Shown here piece by piece: positions 24,215 to 31,972 of a stretch of 64,000 bases of DNA. The position numbers and the translations under genes are program-made. A model generated the notes under the pieces. The model had not been told where the DNA came from and did not search any database. It saw nothing but the letters and a program-made list of their open reading frames with translations. Location of the stretch: assembly GCF_018459925.1 (NCBI RefSeq), contig NZ_CP075371.1, positions 1,798,001 through 1,862,000 on the forward strand, read 5' to 3'. The stretch is from Nocardioides aquaticus (lineage in GTDB: Bacteria > Actinomycetota > Actinomycetes > Propionibacteriales > Nocardioidaceae). Position 1 is the stretch's first letter, and every line of letters begins with the position of its first letter.

Positions 24215-25863
24215 CGCGGCCTCCGGGGTTCGGGGACGGGTGCGTCCGTGGGCGGCAGCGTACGGGCCACGGGCAGCCGCACCTCGAACTCCGCTCCCGT
24301 CCCGTCGGGCGGGACGCGGTGGCGCACCGTGCCGCCGTTGGCCCGGGCGAGCTCGCGCACCAGGTACAGGCCGAACCCGGTGCCGGCCACCTGGGCCGCC
24401 ACCCCCGTCTGGGCCCGGGAGAACCGGTCGAACATCTGGGGGAGGAACGCCGCAGGCACGCCCTCGCCGTGGTCCCGCAGCCGCACCACGACCTCGCCGG
24501 CGTCCTCCCGGACCCCGACCACGTAGGGCGCGCGACCGTAGCGTGCCGCGTTGACCAGCAGGTTGTCCATGATCCGTGCGGCGTGCACGGGGTCCACCCA
24601 CGCCCGGGCCGGCGTCTCGCAGGTCAGCGTCAGGGTGAGCCGGGCGTGCTCGCGGGCCTCCTCGAGCACCGCGACGAGGTCCACGGCCTCCGGTCGGGTC
24701 GTCAGGCTGGAGGCCCCGATGCTGACCAGCGCCAGGACGTCGGCCAGCAGCCCCTGGGAGCGCGTCCCGGTCCGCGAGGCACGGCGGACGAGCGACCGAC
24801 GCTCGTCCGTGTCCAGGTCGTCCCACTCCTGGTCGAGGATCTCGAGGTAGCCGTTCGTCGCCGTCACGGGCTGGGCCAGGTCGTGCCCGAGCATCCCGAT
24901 CAGGTCGGTGAGCAACCGGTTCGTCGTGGCCAGGTCGTCGGCCAGGCGCTGGACCTCCGTCTCGTCCTGCATCACGCCGCGCAGCAGGACCACCGCGCCG
25001 TCGGGGCCCAGCACCCGGGACGTGCGGCTGTGCACGTGCCGCACCGAGCCGTCGGGCGTCAGCACGCGGTAGTCGGTCTCGTACTCCTCCCCGTGCTCGG
25101 CCCGCACCCGGAGGGCCCGGACCCGGTCCCGGTCCTCGGGGTGGACGGCGGCGACGTACTCGTCCATGGTCGGGCTCGGGTCGGCCGGGTCGAGGCCCAG
25201 CATCGCGAGGACCTCGGGCGACAGGCGCAGGGTGCCCGTCACCGGGTCGATGGTGTAGCCGCCGACGCCGGCCAGGGACTGCGCCGCGGCGAGGTCCTGG
25301 CGGGCCTCCACCTGCTCGGTGATGTCGGCGACCAGGACGAAGAACCCGGCGACGCCCTCGTCCGTCAGGTGCGGGATGTACTCGGCCTGCGTGTGCCTGG
25401 TCTCGCCGGCCGCGGTGACCAGGACGCGGTCGAAGCGCTGGTGCTGCCCGGCCAGCGCGCCGTCGATGTGGGGCTTGTTCGCGCAGTACAGGGCCGCTCC
25501 GAGCAGGTCCCTGATGTGCATGCCGTGCACCTGGGCGGGGGTGAGGCCGAACCACCGCAGGTAGGCCGCGTTGCAGACCACGTTGCGCAGGTCGCGGTCC
25601 CAGTAGGCGACGAGCGCCGGCAGGTGGTCGACGAGCAGGCGCCACCGCTCGACCTGCTGGGGCAGGGGCTCCGCGCCGCTGGTCACCGGCGGTGGTTGAA
25701 GGTCGGGGGGTGATCGACGAGGGGGCTCACCCGACGATCGTCGTGCCGGTCCGGCCGCCTGGCCAGGGCCGTCGGTCCTAGGACCCGAGCCCGGGGACAG
25801 GCCCGGGGACGGGCTCGAGGACGGGCTCGAGGACGGATCCGGCTCAGACGGCAGGGCAGCCAT
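24211..25863 (-). CDS. PAS-domain sensor histidine kinase
   Basis: A 550-residue soluble kinase with no membrane segment. Two PAS domains are visible: about 70-185 (LVAYWDRDLRNVVCNAAYLR) and 190-305 (GVGGYTIDPVTGTLRLSPEV). A HisKA helix follows with His327 in MLGHDLAQPVTATNGYLEIL, then an HATPase with N-box DNLLVNAARYG and G-box GTGFGLYLVREL. The first 60 residues are low-complexity Pro/Ser/Gly encoded by short tandem repeats and overlap the end of oleD. A GTG at 25686, giving MTSGAEPLPQQ, may be the true start. No response regulator is adjacent. Confidence 0.85.
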   Translation of the reverse strand: MAALPSEPDPSSSPSSSPSPGLSPGSGPRTDGPGQAAGPARRSSGEPPRRSPPDLQPPPVTSGAEPLPQQVERWRLLVDHLPALVAYWDRDLRNVVCNAAYLRWFGLTPAQVHGMHIRDLLGAALYCANKPHIDGALAGQHQRFDRVLVTAAGETRHTQAEYIPHLTDEGVAGFFVLVADITEQVEARQDLAAAQSLAGVGGYTIDPVTGTLRLSPEVLAMLGLDPADPSPTMDEYVAAVHPEDRDRVRALRVRAEHGEEYETDYRVLTPDGSVRHVHSRTSRVLGPDGAVVLLRGVMQDETEVQRLADDLATTNRLLTDLIGMLGHDLAQPVTATNGYLEILDQEWDDLDTDERRSLVRRASRTGTRSQGLLADVLALVSIGASSLTTRPEAVDLVAVLEEAREHARLTLTLTCETPARAWVDPVHAARIMDNLLVNAARYGRAPYVVGVREDAGEVVVRLRDHGEGVPAAFLPQMFDRFSRAQTGVAAQVAGTGFGLYLVRELARANGGTVRHRVPPDGTGAEFEVRLPVARTLPPTDAPVPEPRRPR

Positions 25864-26827
25864 CGGCGTACCAGCTCCCGAGCCTCGCGAAGCCCTCCTC
25901 GAGCCCCACGGCTGGGGTCCAGCCGAGGAGCGCGCGGGTGCGGCGCTGGTCGAACCAGTGCGCCGTGGAGAGCTGCTCGACCAGGAACCGGGTCAGCGGC
26001 GGCTGGTCCCGGCGGCCGGTCGCGGCCCACAGGGCGTCGACGACCGTGCCCGCGCCCAGCCCGAGCGGGACGGGCAGCCGGCGTCGCGGCGGGGGCACGC
26101 CGGCGGCCCGGCACACCCGTTCCAGGACCTCGCCGACCGGGCGGGGCTCACCGCCGCTGACCACCAGCGGCTCACCGTGCGCCCCGGGCCCGCAGGCGTC
26201 GACCGCGGCCACGAGCGCGTCGGCGGCGTCGCTGACGTAGGTGGTGTCGATCAGCGCGGTAGCCGGGCCGAGCAGGGGGAGCCGGCCGGACCGGGCGCGG
26301 TCGACGAGGCGGGCGACCAGCTGGGTGTCGCCGGGTCCCCACACCAGGTGCGGGCGGACGGCGAGGGCGGCGAGGTCGGGGGAGTCCGCGGCCAGCACCA
26401 GCTGCTCGGCGGCCGCCTTGGTCGCCGCGTAGTGCCCCCGCGCGCGGTCCGGGTCCGCCGGGTCCGCCGGCGCCCCGACCAGCGGTCGGCCGGCGTGGGC
26501 GACCGAGGGCGAGGAGACGTGCACGAAGCGGCCGGCTCCGGCCCGGCGGGCGGCCGCGAGCACGGTACGGGTGCCCGCGACGTTGGCGCGCTCGTACTCC
26601 ACCAGGGGGCCGACCACGTCGACCTTGGCCGCCAGGTGCAGCACGACCTCCTGGCCCCGCGCGGCCTTCTCGACCGCCACGGCGTCGGCGACGTCGCCGA
26701 GGACCTCGCGGCAGCCGGTGCCGGACGGTCGTCGCTGCAGCACGGTGACGTCGTCGCCCCGGGCGGCCAGGGCGGTCGCCGTGGTCCGGCCGAGGAGCCC
26801 GGAGGCGCCGGTGACCAGGACCCTCAC
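25844..26827 (-). CDS. oleD: 2-alkyl-3-oxoalkanoate reductase (olefin biosynthesis)
   Basis: A 327-residue NAD(P)-dependent extended SDR of the 3-beta-HSD type. The nucleotide motif TGASGLLGRTTA is at the N-terminus, and the catalytic pair is Tyr133/Lys137 in GHYAATKAAAEQ. In the known pathway OleD reduces the beta-keto acid made by OleA to a beta-hydroxy acid. It follows oleBC by seven bases and completes the oleA-oleBC-oleD set on this strand. Its 3' end overlaps the sensor-kinase frame by 20 bases. Confidence 0.88.
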   Translation of the reverse strand: MRVLVTGASGLLGRTTATALAARGDDVTVLQRRPSGTGCREVLGDVADAVAVEKAARGQEVVLHLAAKVDVVGPLVEYERANVAGTRTVLAAARRAGAGRFVHVSSPSVAHAGRPLVGAPADPADPDRARGHYAATKAAAEQLVLAADSPDLAALAVRPHLVWGPGDTQLVARLVDRARSGRLPLLGPATALIDTTYVSDAADALVAAVDACGPGAHGEPLVVSGGEPRPVGEVLERVCRAAGVPPPRRRLPVPLGLGAGTVVDALWAATGRRDQPPLTRFLVEQLSTAHWFDQRRTRALLGWTPAVGLEEGFARLGSWYADGCPAV

Positions 26828-26834
26828 GCCGGGC

Positions 26835-29486
26835 TCACCCGCGCCCGGCGAGGACGGCGGCGGCCTGGCGGGCCAGCTCGGTCCGGTCGACCTTGGAGGC
26901 GTGCCGGATGTCCAGCGGCAGCCGGTCCGCGTGCAGCACCGCGGCGACCGGGACGCCGGCTGCGCCGCGCACGGCCTCGGCGAGGTCGTGGTCGGCGAGC
27001 CGCAGGCCCAGCGAGCCCCCGCGGCGGCGCGGCGCCGGCGCGGTGGGCCCGTCCGTCGCGGGCACGACCACGGCGGCGAGCACCTGCGCGCCCTCCGGAC
27101 CGACGCCGACCAGGCCGGCGGCGTGCACCGCGGGCAGGGCCTCCAGGCGCTGCTCGGGGCCGACCGGCGTGACCAGCCCGTCCGCGGTGCTGATCAGGTG
27201 GGCCGAGCGGCCCTCCACCCACAATCGGCCCTCGTCGTCGAGGTGCCCGACGTCGCCGGTGCGGTGCCAGCCGGGGTGCCGGGCCGAGGCGCGCTGGGTC
27301 ATCCACAGGGCGTCGTACCGGTCCTTGACGTGCGCGGCGCGCACGCAGATCTCGCCGGTGACCTCGGCGTCGGTGACCGGTCCGGAACCGTCCGGCTCGA
27401 GGTCGGTGCCGGTGAGCGGGACGATGCCGACGGTGACCCCGACCAGGGGTCGGCCGACGCAGACGCCCTCCCCGGCGCCGGCGGCGGTGATCTCCTCCAG
27501 CGAGACGTCGGTGACCGGCAGGGCCTCGGTCATGCCGTACGGCGTGTGCAGGCTCGCCGCCGGCAGGACCTGCCCGACCGCCCGGAGCAGCGCGGACGGC
27601 ACGGGCGCACCGGCCGACATCAGCAGCCGGACCCGGCCCAGCGTCTCCTGCTGGGCAGGGCTCACCTGGTCGCGGGTGGCCACGACGCGGCGCAGGGCGG
27701 CCGGCGAGGCGAACACCACGGTGGCCCCCACCGCCGCCGCGGCGTCGGCCAGCAGCGGCGCGGTCAGGGTGTCCGGGGCGGTCACGTCGATGTCCGGCAG
27801 CGAGGACGCCAGACCCAGGGCGGGACCGAGCAGCGAGAACGGCGCGAACGCGGCCACGAACGCATCCTCGGGGCGGAGGTCGTAGGTCGCCCGGACCAGG
27901 GCGACCTGGGCGGCGGCCTGACGGTGCCGGTAGGCGACGCCCTTGGCCGGTCCGGTCGCGCCCGAGGTGAAGAGGACCGCGCAGCCGGCGTCGAGGTCGG
28001 GCTCGGGCGGCAGCACGGTGCCCCGCCCGATCCGGGCCAGCTCGTCGAGGTCGTGCTCGGCGCCGAGCAGGCGGCGTACGGCCGGGGGCCCGGCGTCCAC
28101 GGCGATCCGGGAGCCCGGCAGCCCCATCGCCGCAGCGGCGGCCAGGCCGGCGCGACCGCCCACGACGTGGTCCAGCGAGGCGCCGCGCAGGGCGCGACGC
28201 ATGCCGGTGAAGCCGAGCCCCTTGTCGGCGACCACGACGACGGCGCCGGCGCGCCAGGCGGCGTAGACGACCGAGGTGAGGTCGGCCGACGGCTCGACCA
28301 GGACGCCGATCCGGTCCCCGGGGCGGACCCCGGTGGCGGCCATCCCGGCGGCGAGCTCGGAGACCCGGTGCGAGAGCGCGGCCCAGCTGACGACGGTGCC
28401 GTGCGCCGCGATTGCGGGTGAGCGGTCCTCGGCACGGTGCTCCAGGACCGACCAGAGCCGGTCCGGGGGGCCGTCGGAGGGGCCGTCCGAGGGGGCCACC
28501 GCGGCCGCGGGGTCGGGTCCGGGGTCCTCGGGGGCCGTGTCGAGGTCGGTCAGCCACGCCGCGACGAGGTCGGCGTACCGGGGTGCGTCCTCGGTGACCA
28601 GGTGCGAGGCGCCCTCGAAGCGGTGCACCTGGGCCTGGGGGAGCCGGTCCTGCAGGTCGGCCAGGTAGCGCTCGCCGAAGACGGGGTCGCGGGGTCCCCA
28701 GAAGAGCAGCGCGGGGACGTCGAGGGTGCGCACGCCCTCGGCGAGGGCGTCGACGAACGGGAAGGAGGGGTGGCCCTCGGCGAACGGGATGTCGGCGACG
28801 AAGTCCCCGACGGCGGTGCGGCGCGCGGCACCGGTGTACGGCAGCGCGAGCGCGTCGCGGACCTCGCGGGGCAGGGCCGGCCGCGACAGGTTCGAGGTGG
28901 CGCGCACGAAGATCGGGGTGGCCACGCAGCCGAAGGGCCGGAAGCCGGGCAGGTGGGCGAGCCGGATCAGCGGCGGTCCGTGGTCGCCGGGCGGCTGCGC
29001 CACGGCGGTGTTGCCGGTGACGACGCCGCGCAGCTGCTCGCGGTGGGCCTGCGCCCAGCCGAGCGAGATCGCGCCGCCCCAGTCGTGGCCGAGGGTGACG
29101 ACCGGGCCGTCGATGCCGAGGGCGTCGGTGAGCGTGCCGAGGTCGGCGACGCGCTGCTCGACGGTCCGGGGCTGCTCGGTGCGTGCGGAGTACCCCATCC
29201 CGAGCTGGTCGGGGGCGACCACGCGCCACCCGGGCGGGGCCGCGGCGAGCATCCCGCGCCACAGGTAGGACCAGGTGGGGTTGCCGTGCACGCACAGCAC
29301 CGTGCCGTGCACCGGCTCGACCCCGTTGTCGAGGTAGTGCCAGGTGCGGGGGACGCCGCCGGTGTCCTCGACGGTGACGGTGCGCGACCAGGACGGGTCG
29401 AGGCCGGGGAGGTCGTGGGGCACGGGGGAGCTCGAGGCGTCCGGGGCGTCCGGGGCGTCCGGGGCGGCCGAGGTGCTCGTCGTCAC
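26835..29486 (-). CDS. oleBC: OleBC fusion: beta-lactone decarboxylase plus beta-lactone synthetase
   Basis: An 883-residue fusion. Residues 1-315 are an alpha/beta hydrolase of the haloalkane-dehalogenase type, with HGNPTWSYLWR and nucleophile Asp135 in GHDWGGAIS; this is OleB, which turns beta-lactones into cis-alkenes. A proline-rich linker (about 316-343) leads to OleC, an AMP-forming ligase fold with the P-loop LFTSGATGPAKG (about 505-516) and YGMTEALPV. OleC closes beta-hydroxy acids to beta-lactones. GTG 29486 overlaps the oleA stop. Fused oleBC genes are known in Actinobacteria. Confidence 0.9.
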   Translation of the reverse strand: MTTSTSAAPDAPDAPDASSSPVPHDLPGLDPSWSRTVTVEDTGGVPRTWHYLDNGVEPVHGTVLCVHGNPTWSYLWRGMLAAAPPGWRVVAPDQLGMGYSARTEQPRTVEQRVADLGTLTDALGIDGPVVTLGHDWGGAISLGWAQAHREQLRGVVTGNTAVAQPPGDHGPPLIRLAHLPGFRPFGCVATPIFVRATSNLSRPALPREVRDALALPYTGAARRTAVGDFVADIPFAEGHPSFPFVDALAEGVRTLDVPALLFWGPRDPVFGERYLADLQDRLPQAQVHRFEGASHLVTEDAPRYADLVAAWLTDLDTAPEDPGPDPAAAVAPSDGPSDGPPDRLWSVLEHRAEDRSPAIAAHGTVVSWAALSHRVSELAAGMAATGVRPGDRIGVLVEPSADLTSVVYAAWRAGAVVVVADKGLGFTGMRRALRGASLDHVVGGRAGLAAAAAMGLPGSRIAVDAGPPAVRRLLGAEHDLDELARIGRGTVLPPEPDLDAGCAVLFTSGATGPAKGVAYRHRQAAAQVALVRATYDLRPEDAFVAAFAPFSLLGPALGLASSLPDIDVTAPDTLTAPLLADAAAAVGATVVFASPAALRRVVATRDQVSPAQQETLGRVRLLMSAGAPVPSALLRAVGQVLPAASLHTPYGMTEALPVTDVSLEEITAAGAGEGVCVGRPLVGVTVGIVPLTGTDLEPDGSGPVTDAEVTGEICVRAAHVKDRYDALWMTQRASARHPGWHRTGDVGHLDDEGRLWVEGRSAHLISTADGLVTPVGPEQRLEALPAVHAAGLVGVGPEGAQVLAAVVVPATDGPTAPAPRRRGGSLGLRLADHDLAEAVRGAAGVPVAAVLHADRLPLDIRHASKVDRTELARQAAAVLAGRG

Positions 29487-30508
29487 CACTGGATCTCCAG
29501 GCAGCACGCGTTGAGGCCGGAACCGATGCCCATCAGCAGGACCCGGTCGCCGCTCGCGAGGTCGGCGCTGTGGGTGGCCAGGGTGAACGGGACCGAGGCC
29601 GGGCCGATGTTGCCGTGCTCGGGGAAGGTGCGGGGCACCTTGTCGGGGTCGATCCCGAGCCGTTCGCAGATCGCCTCGGTGTGGACCTGGGAGACCTGGT
29701 GCAGGACGTAGCGGTCCATCCCGGCGTCCCAGCCGAACTCGGGGGCGGCCTCGGCCCACAGGCCGGAGGAGAGCTCGAGGCCGGCGTCGAGCAGGCCCTT
29801 GAGGTCGGTGATCATCGTGTCGTTGTCGCCCACGCAGAGCTCGTGGTGCTGGGTGGCGGCGCGGCTGACCGCGGCCACCACCCGGTGGCCCTCGGGGTGC
29901 TCGTCGGACCGTCCGAGCACCATGCCGGCGGCGCCGGAGCCCAGGGTGAGGGCGGCGAACTGCGCCATCACGTCCTTCGACGTCACGCCGTCCTCGGAGA
30001 GCCGGGCGATGGTCGACTCCTGGACCGGCAGCGAGTCCTCGGCGTCGACGACCAGCGCGTGCCGGATCAGCCCGGCGTCGATCATCGCGCCGGCGATCTC
30101 GATGCCGTTGACGAAGCCGAGGCAGGCGTTGGTGACGTCGAAGCTCTGGGCCGAGGGCGGGAGACCGAGGGCGTCGTGGATGACGACGGCCGTCGACGGC
30201 TCGAGCCAGCGGCGGCTGAGGGAGGTGTTGACCAGCAGGTCGACGTCGCCGGCCGCGATCCCGGCGGCGTCGAGGGCGGCCTGCCCGGCCGCGACGGCGC
30301 CGTCGACGAACGTCTGGTCCGCCGACCACCGGCGCCGCTCGCGGATGCCGACCAGGCCCTCGAGGAGGCCGGGGCGCATCCGGGTCCGGCGGTAGACCTC
30401 GGTCAGCCGCCCGTCGAGCTCGGCGGAGGTGACGACCTCGGGCGCCTCGACCCGCTCGACGGCCAGGACGGCGGTCCGGGAGAAACGGTGGGTGGAGTTC
30501 AGGGTCAC
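29483..30508 (-). CDS. oleA: OleA: acyl-CoA condensing thiolase-fold enzyme (olefin biosynthesis)
   Basis: A 341-residue KAS III-like enzyme. Nucleophile Cys129 lies in FDVTNACLGFVNG, His270 in YVLHQVSQVH and Asn300 in FPEHGNIGPAS, forming the Cys-His-Asn triad. OleA joins two fatty acyl-CoAs head to head and releases a beta-keto acid, the first step to long-chain olefins. The GTG start has AGGAG about six bases upstream. It is the first gene of the operon, and the stop overlaps the oleBC start. FabH is excluded by the operon context. Confidence 0.9.
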   Translation of the reverse strand: MTLNSTHRFSRTAVLAVERVEAPEVVTSAELDGRLTEVYRRTRMRPGLLEGLVGIRERRRWSADQTFVDGAVAAGQAALDAAGIAAGDVDLLVNTSLSRRWLEPSTAVVIHDALGLPPSAQSFDVTNACLGFVNGIEIAGAMIDAGLIRHALVVDAEDSLPVQESTIARLSEDGVTSKDVMAQFAALTLGSGAAGMVLGRSDEHPEGHRVVAAVSRAATQHHELCVGDNDTMITDLKGLLDAGLELSSGLWAEAAPEFGWDAGMDRYVLHQVSQVHTEAICERLGIDPDKVPRTFPEHGNIGPASVPFTLATHSADLASGDRVLLMGIGSGLNACCLEIQW

Positions 30509-30636
30509 GGGGCTCCTGCCGGGACGGGGTGCGGCGACCGCTCGTCACGGCGCTGCGGCGGGGTCGCTCGGATCTGCCCAGGGGAGCACCGGGTGACCTC
30601 ACCTAACCACGGTCCGCCTGAGAGGGCGCCGGTGCC

Positions 30637-30642
30637 TACGAT
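30637..30642 (+). promoter_or_regulatory. -10 element (TACGAT) for a leaderless transcript
   Basis: TACGAT lies six bases before the ATG at 30649, with no ribosome site between. It fixes the start of the DUF309 gene. Confidence 0.5.
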
Positions 30643-30648
30643 GGCGCG

Positions 30649-31095
30649 ATGGCCACCACCCGCGACCGCGACCCCGAGGGGCGGCCCCGCCAGGCCCGCC
30701 CGCGTGACGCGCTCGGGCGTCCCCTTCCCTACGGCCAGGTCGGCGTCGAGCCGGTCTCCGAGGAGCCGCTCCCGCCGTACGAGACCGTGGCCTACGCCCG
30801 CGAGCTGCTCGACGAGGGCCGGCCCTTCTCGGCGCACGAGGTGCTCGAGGCGCGGTGGAAGGACGGCCCTGAGGAGGAGCGCCCGCTGTGGCAGGGACTG
30901 GCCCAGCTCTGCGTCGGGATCACGCACCTGGCCCGCGGCAACACCGCCGGCGGCCTGCGGCTGCTCGACCGCGGGTCCGCCGCGGTCGAGGGGTACGCCG
31001 GGACCGGCGGGCCGACGTACGGCCTCGACCTCGAGGCGGTGCTGGCCTGCGCGCGCGAGCACGCCGACGGCGCCGACGGCACGGGCTCAGGCTGA
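30649..31095 (+). CDS. DUF309 domain-containing protein
   Basis: A 148-residue protein. The DUF309 core is recognised by FSAHEVLEARWKDG and the helical repeat WQGLAQLCVGITHLARGNT, about residues 45-105. The family's function is unknown; the HEVLE motif resembles a metal or active site. The N-terminus is basic and proline-rich. It starts from a leaderless promoter and is divergent from oleA. Its last bases overlap the convergent small gene by nine. Confidence 0.82.
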   Translation: MATTRDRDPEGRPRQARPRDALGRPLPYGQVGVEPVSEEPLPPYETVAYARELLDEGRPFSAHEVLEARWKDGPEEERPLWQGLAQLCVGITHLARGNTAGGLRLLDRGSAAVEGYAGTGGPTYGLDLEAVLACAREHADGADGTGSG

Positions 31096-31344
31096 CGGCA
31101 GCCGGGCGCGCAGCCAGGTCTGCGTGCCGGGCCGCAGGTACTTCAGCTTGGGTGCCGCGGCGAGCGGCGCGACGACCAGCGAGGCGTCGTCGGGCAGCGA
31201 CCACTTCAGCTCGTGGAAGACCCGGGAGAGGGTGTCGTCGCTGTCTACGAAGCCCAGCCCGGGGGCCGCGGGCCGCACCTCGCGCCACGGGCCGGGCTCG
31301 TCGGTCGGCAGGTCGACGCTGCTCCACGCGATGTAGACGGTCAC
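31087..31344 (-). CDS. hypothetical protein
   Basis: An 85-residue soluble protein starting from a GTG (MTVYIAWSSVDLP) with a basic end, LRPGTQTWLRARLPSA. It has mixed strand and helix character and no recognised motif. It is convergent with the DUF309 gene and divergent from the deaminase gene. Codon use favours a real gene. Confidence 0.6.
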   Translation of the reverse strand: MTVYIAWSSVDLPTDEPGPWREVRPAAPGLGFVDSDDTLSRVFHELKWSLPDDASLVVAPLAAAPKLKYLRPGTQTWLRARLPSA

Positions 31345-31406
31345 CGGGGCAGTCTCGCGCGCTGGTCGGTCCGGGCCACCCCCGCGGCCGGTCCAGGATG
31401 GGGGCC

Positions 31407-31892
31407 ATGAGCATCAGCGAGCAGGACCTGGCCCACCTGGAGCGCTGCGTGGCGCTGGCCGCGCAGGCCGTCGACCAGGGCGACGAGCCCTTCGGCTCGA
31501 TCCTCGTCTCGGCCCGGGGGGAGGTGCTCCTCGAGGACCACAACCACGTCGGCGAGGGTGACGGCACCCGCCACCCCGAGCTCGAGATCGCGCAGTGGGC
31601 CGGGGCGCACACCGAGCCCGCCGAACGCGCGTCGATGACCGTCTACACCTCCGGCGAGCACTGCGCGATGTGCGCGGCCGCGCATGCCTGGGCCGGGCTC
31701 GGCCGGATCGTCTTCGCCAGCTCGACCGCCCAGCTGACGGGCTGGCTGGCCGAGCTCGGGGTCGCGCCGTCCCCGGTCGCGCCGCTGCCGATCAGCGAGG
31801 TGGCGCCGGGGCTGGTGGCCGAGGGGCCCGTACCAGGGCTCGACGAGCAGGTGCGCGCGCTCCACGCGCGCTTCCACGCCCCCCGCGGCTGA
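31407..31892 (+). CDS. nucleoside/guanine deaminase-like protein
   Basis: A 161-residue cytidine-deaminase-fold protein. The zinc site reads HPELEI (His and catalytic Glu) and GEHCAMCAAAHAW (two Cys), with EPFGSILV at the N-terminus. The usual Pro before the first Cys is replaced by His. The arrangement resembles guanine deaminases and TadA-like enzymes; the exact base is not predictable. An in-frame ATG three codons upstream is an alternative start. The stop is followed after five bases by the 22-bp repeat array. Confidence 0.85.
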   Translation: MSISEQDLAHLERCVALAAQAVDQGDEPFGSILVSARGEVLLEDHNHVGEGDGTRHPELEIAQWAGAHTEPAERASMTVYTSGEHCAMCAAAHAWAGLGRIVFASSTAQLTGWLAELGVAPSPVAPLPISEVAPGLVAEGPVPGLDEQVRALHARFHAPRG

Positions 31893-31897
31893 CCGCC

Positions 31898-31963
31898 GAG
31901 ATGACGGTTCCGGACAGCCGAGATGACGCTCGCGGCGCGTCGAGGTGACGGTTCCGGACACCG
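31898..31963. repeat. three tandem units of the 22-bp repeat family
   Basis: Units at 31898-31919, 31920-31941 and 31942-31963 share GAGATGACG or GAGGTGACG starts. The middle one has the standard CTCGCGGCGCGTC end, while the outer two carry GTTCCGGACA, a second sequence version. The array lies between a stop codon and a convergent stop. Confidence 0.85.
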
Positions 31964-31972
31964 GCCGGACGC

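Noticed and set aside
24240..25713. Plus-strand ORFs opposite the PAS kinase
   Set aside because: They carry no motif, and the opposite strand encodes a complete kinase with all catalytic boxes.
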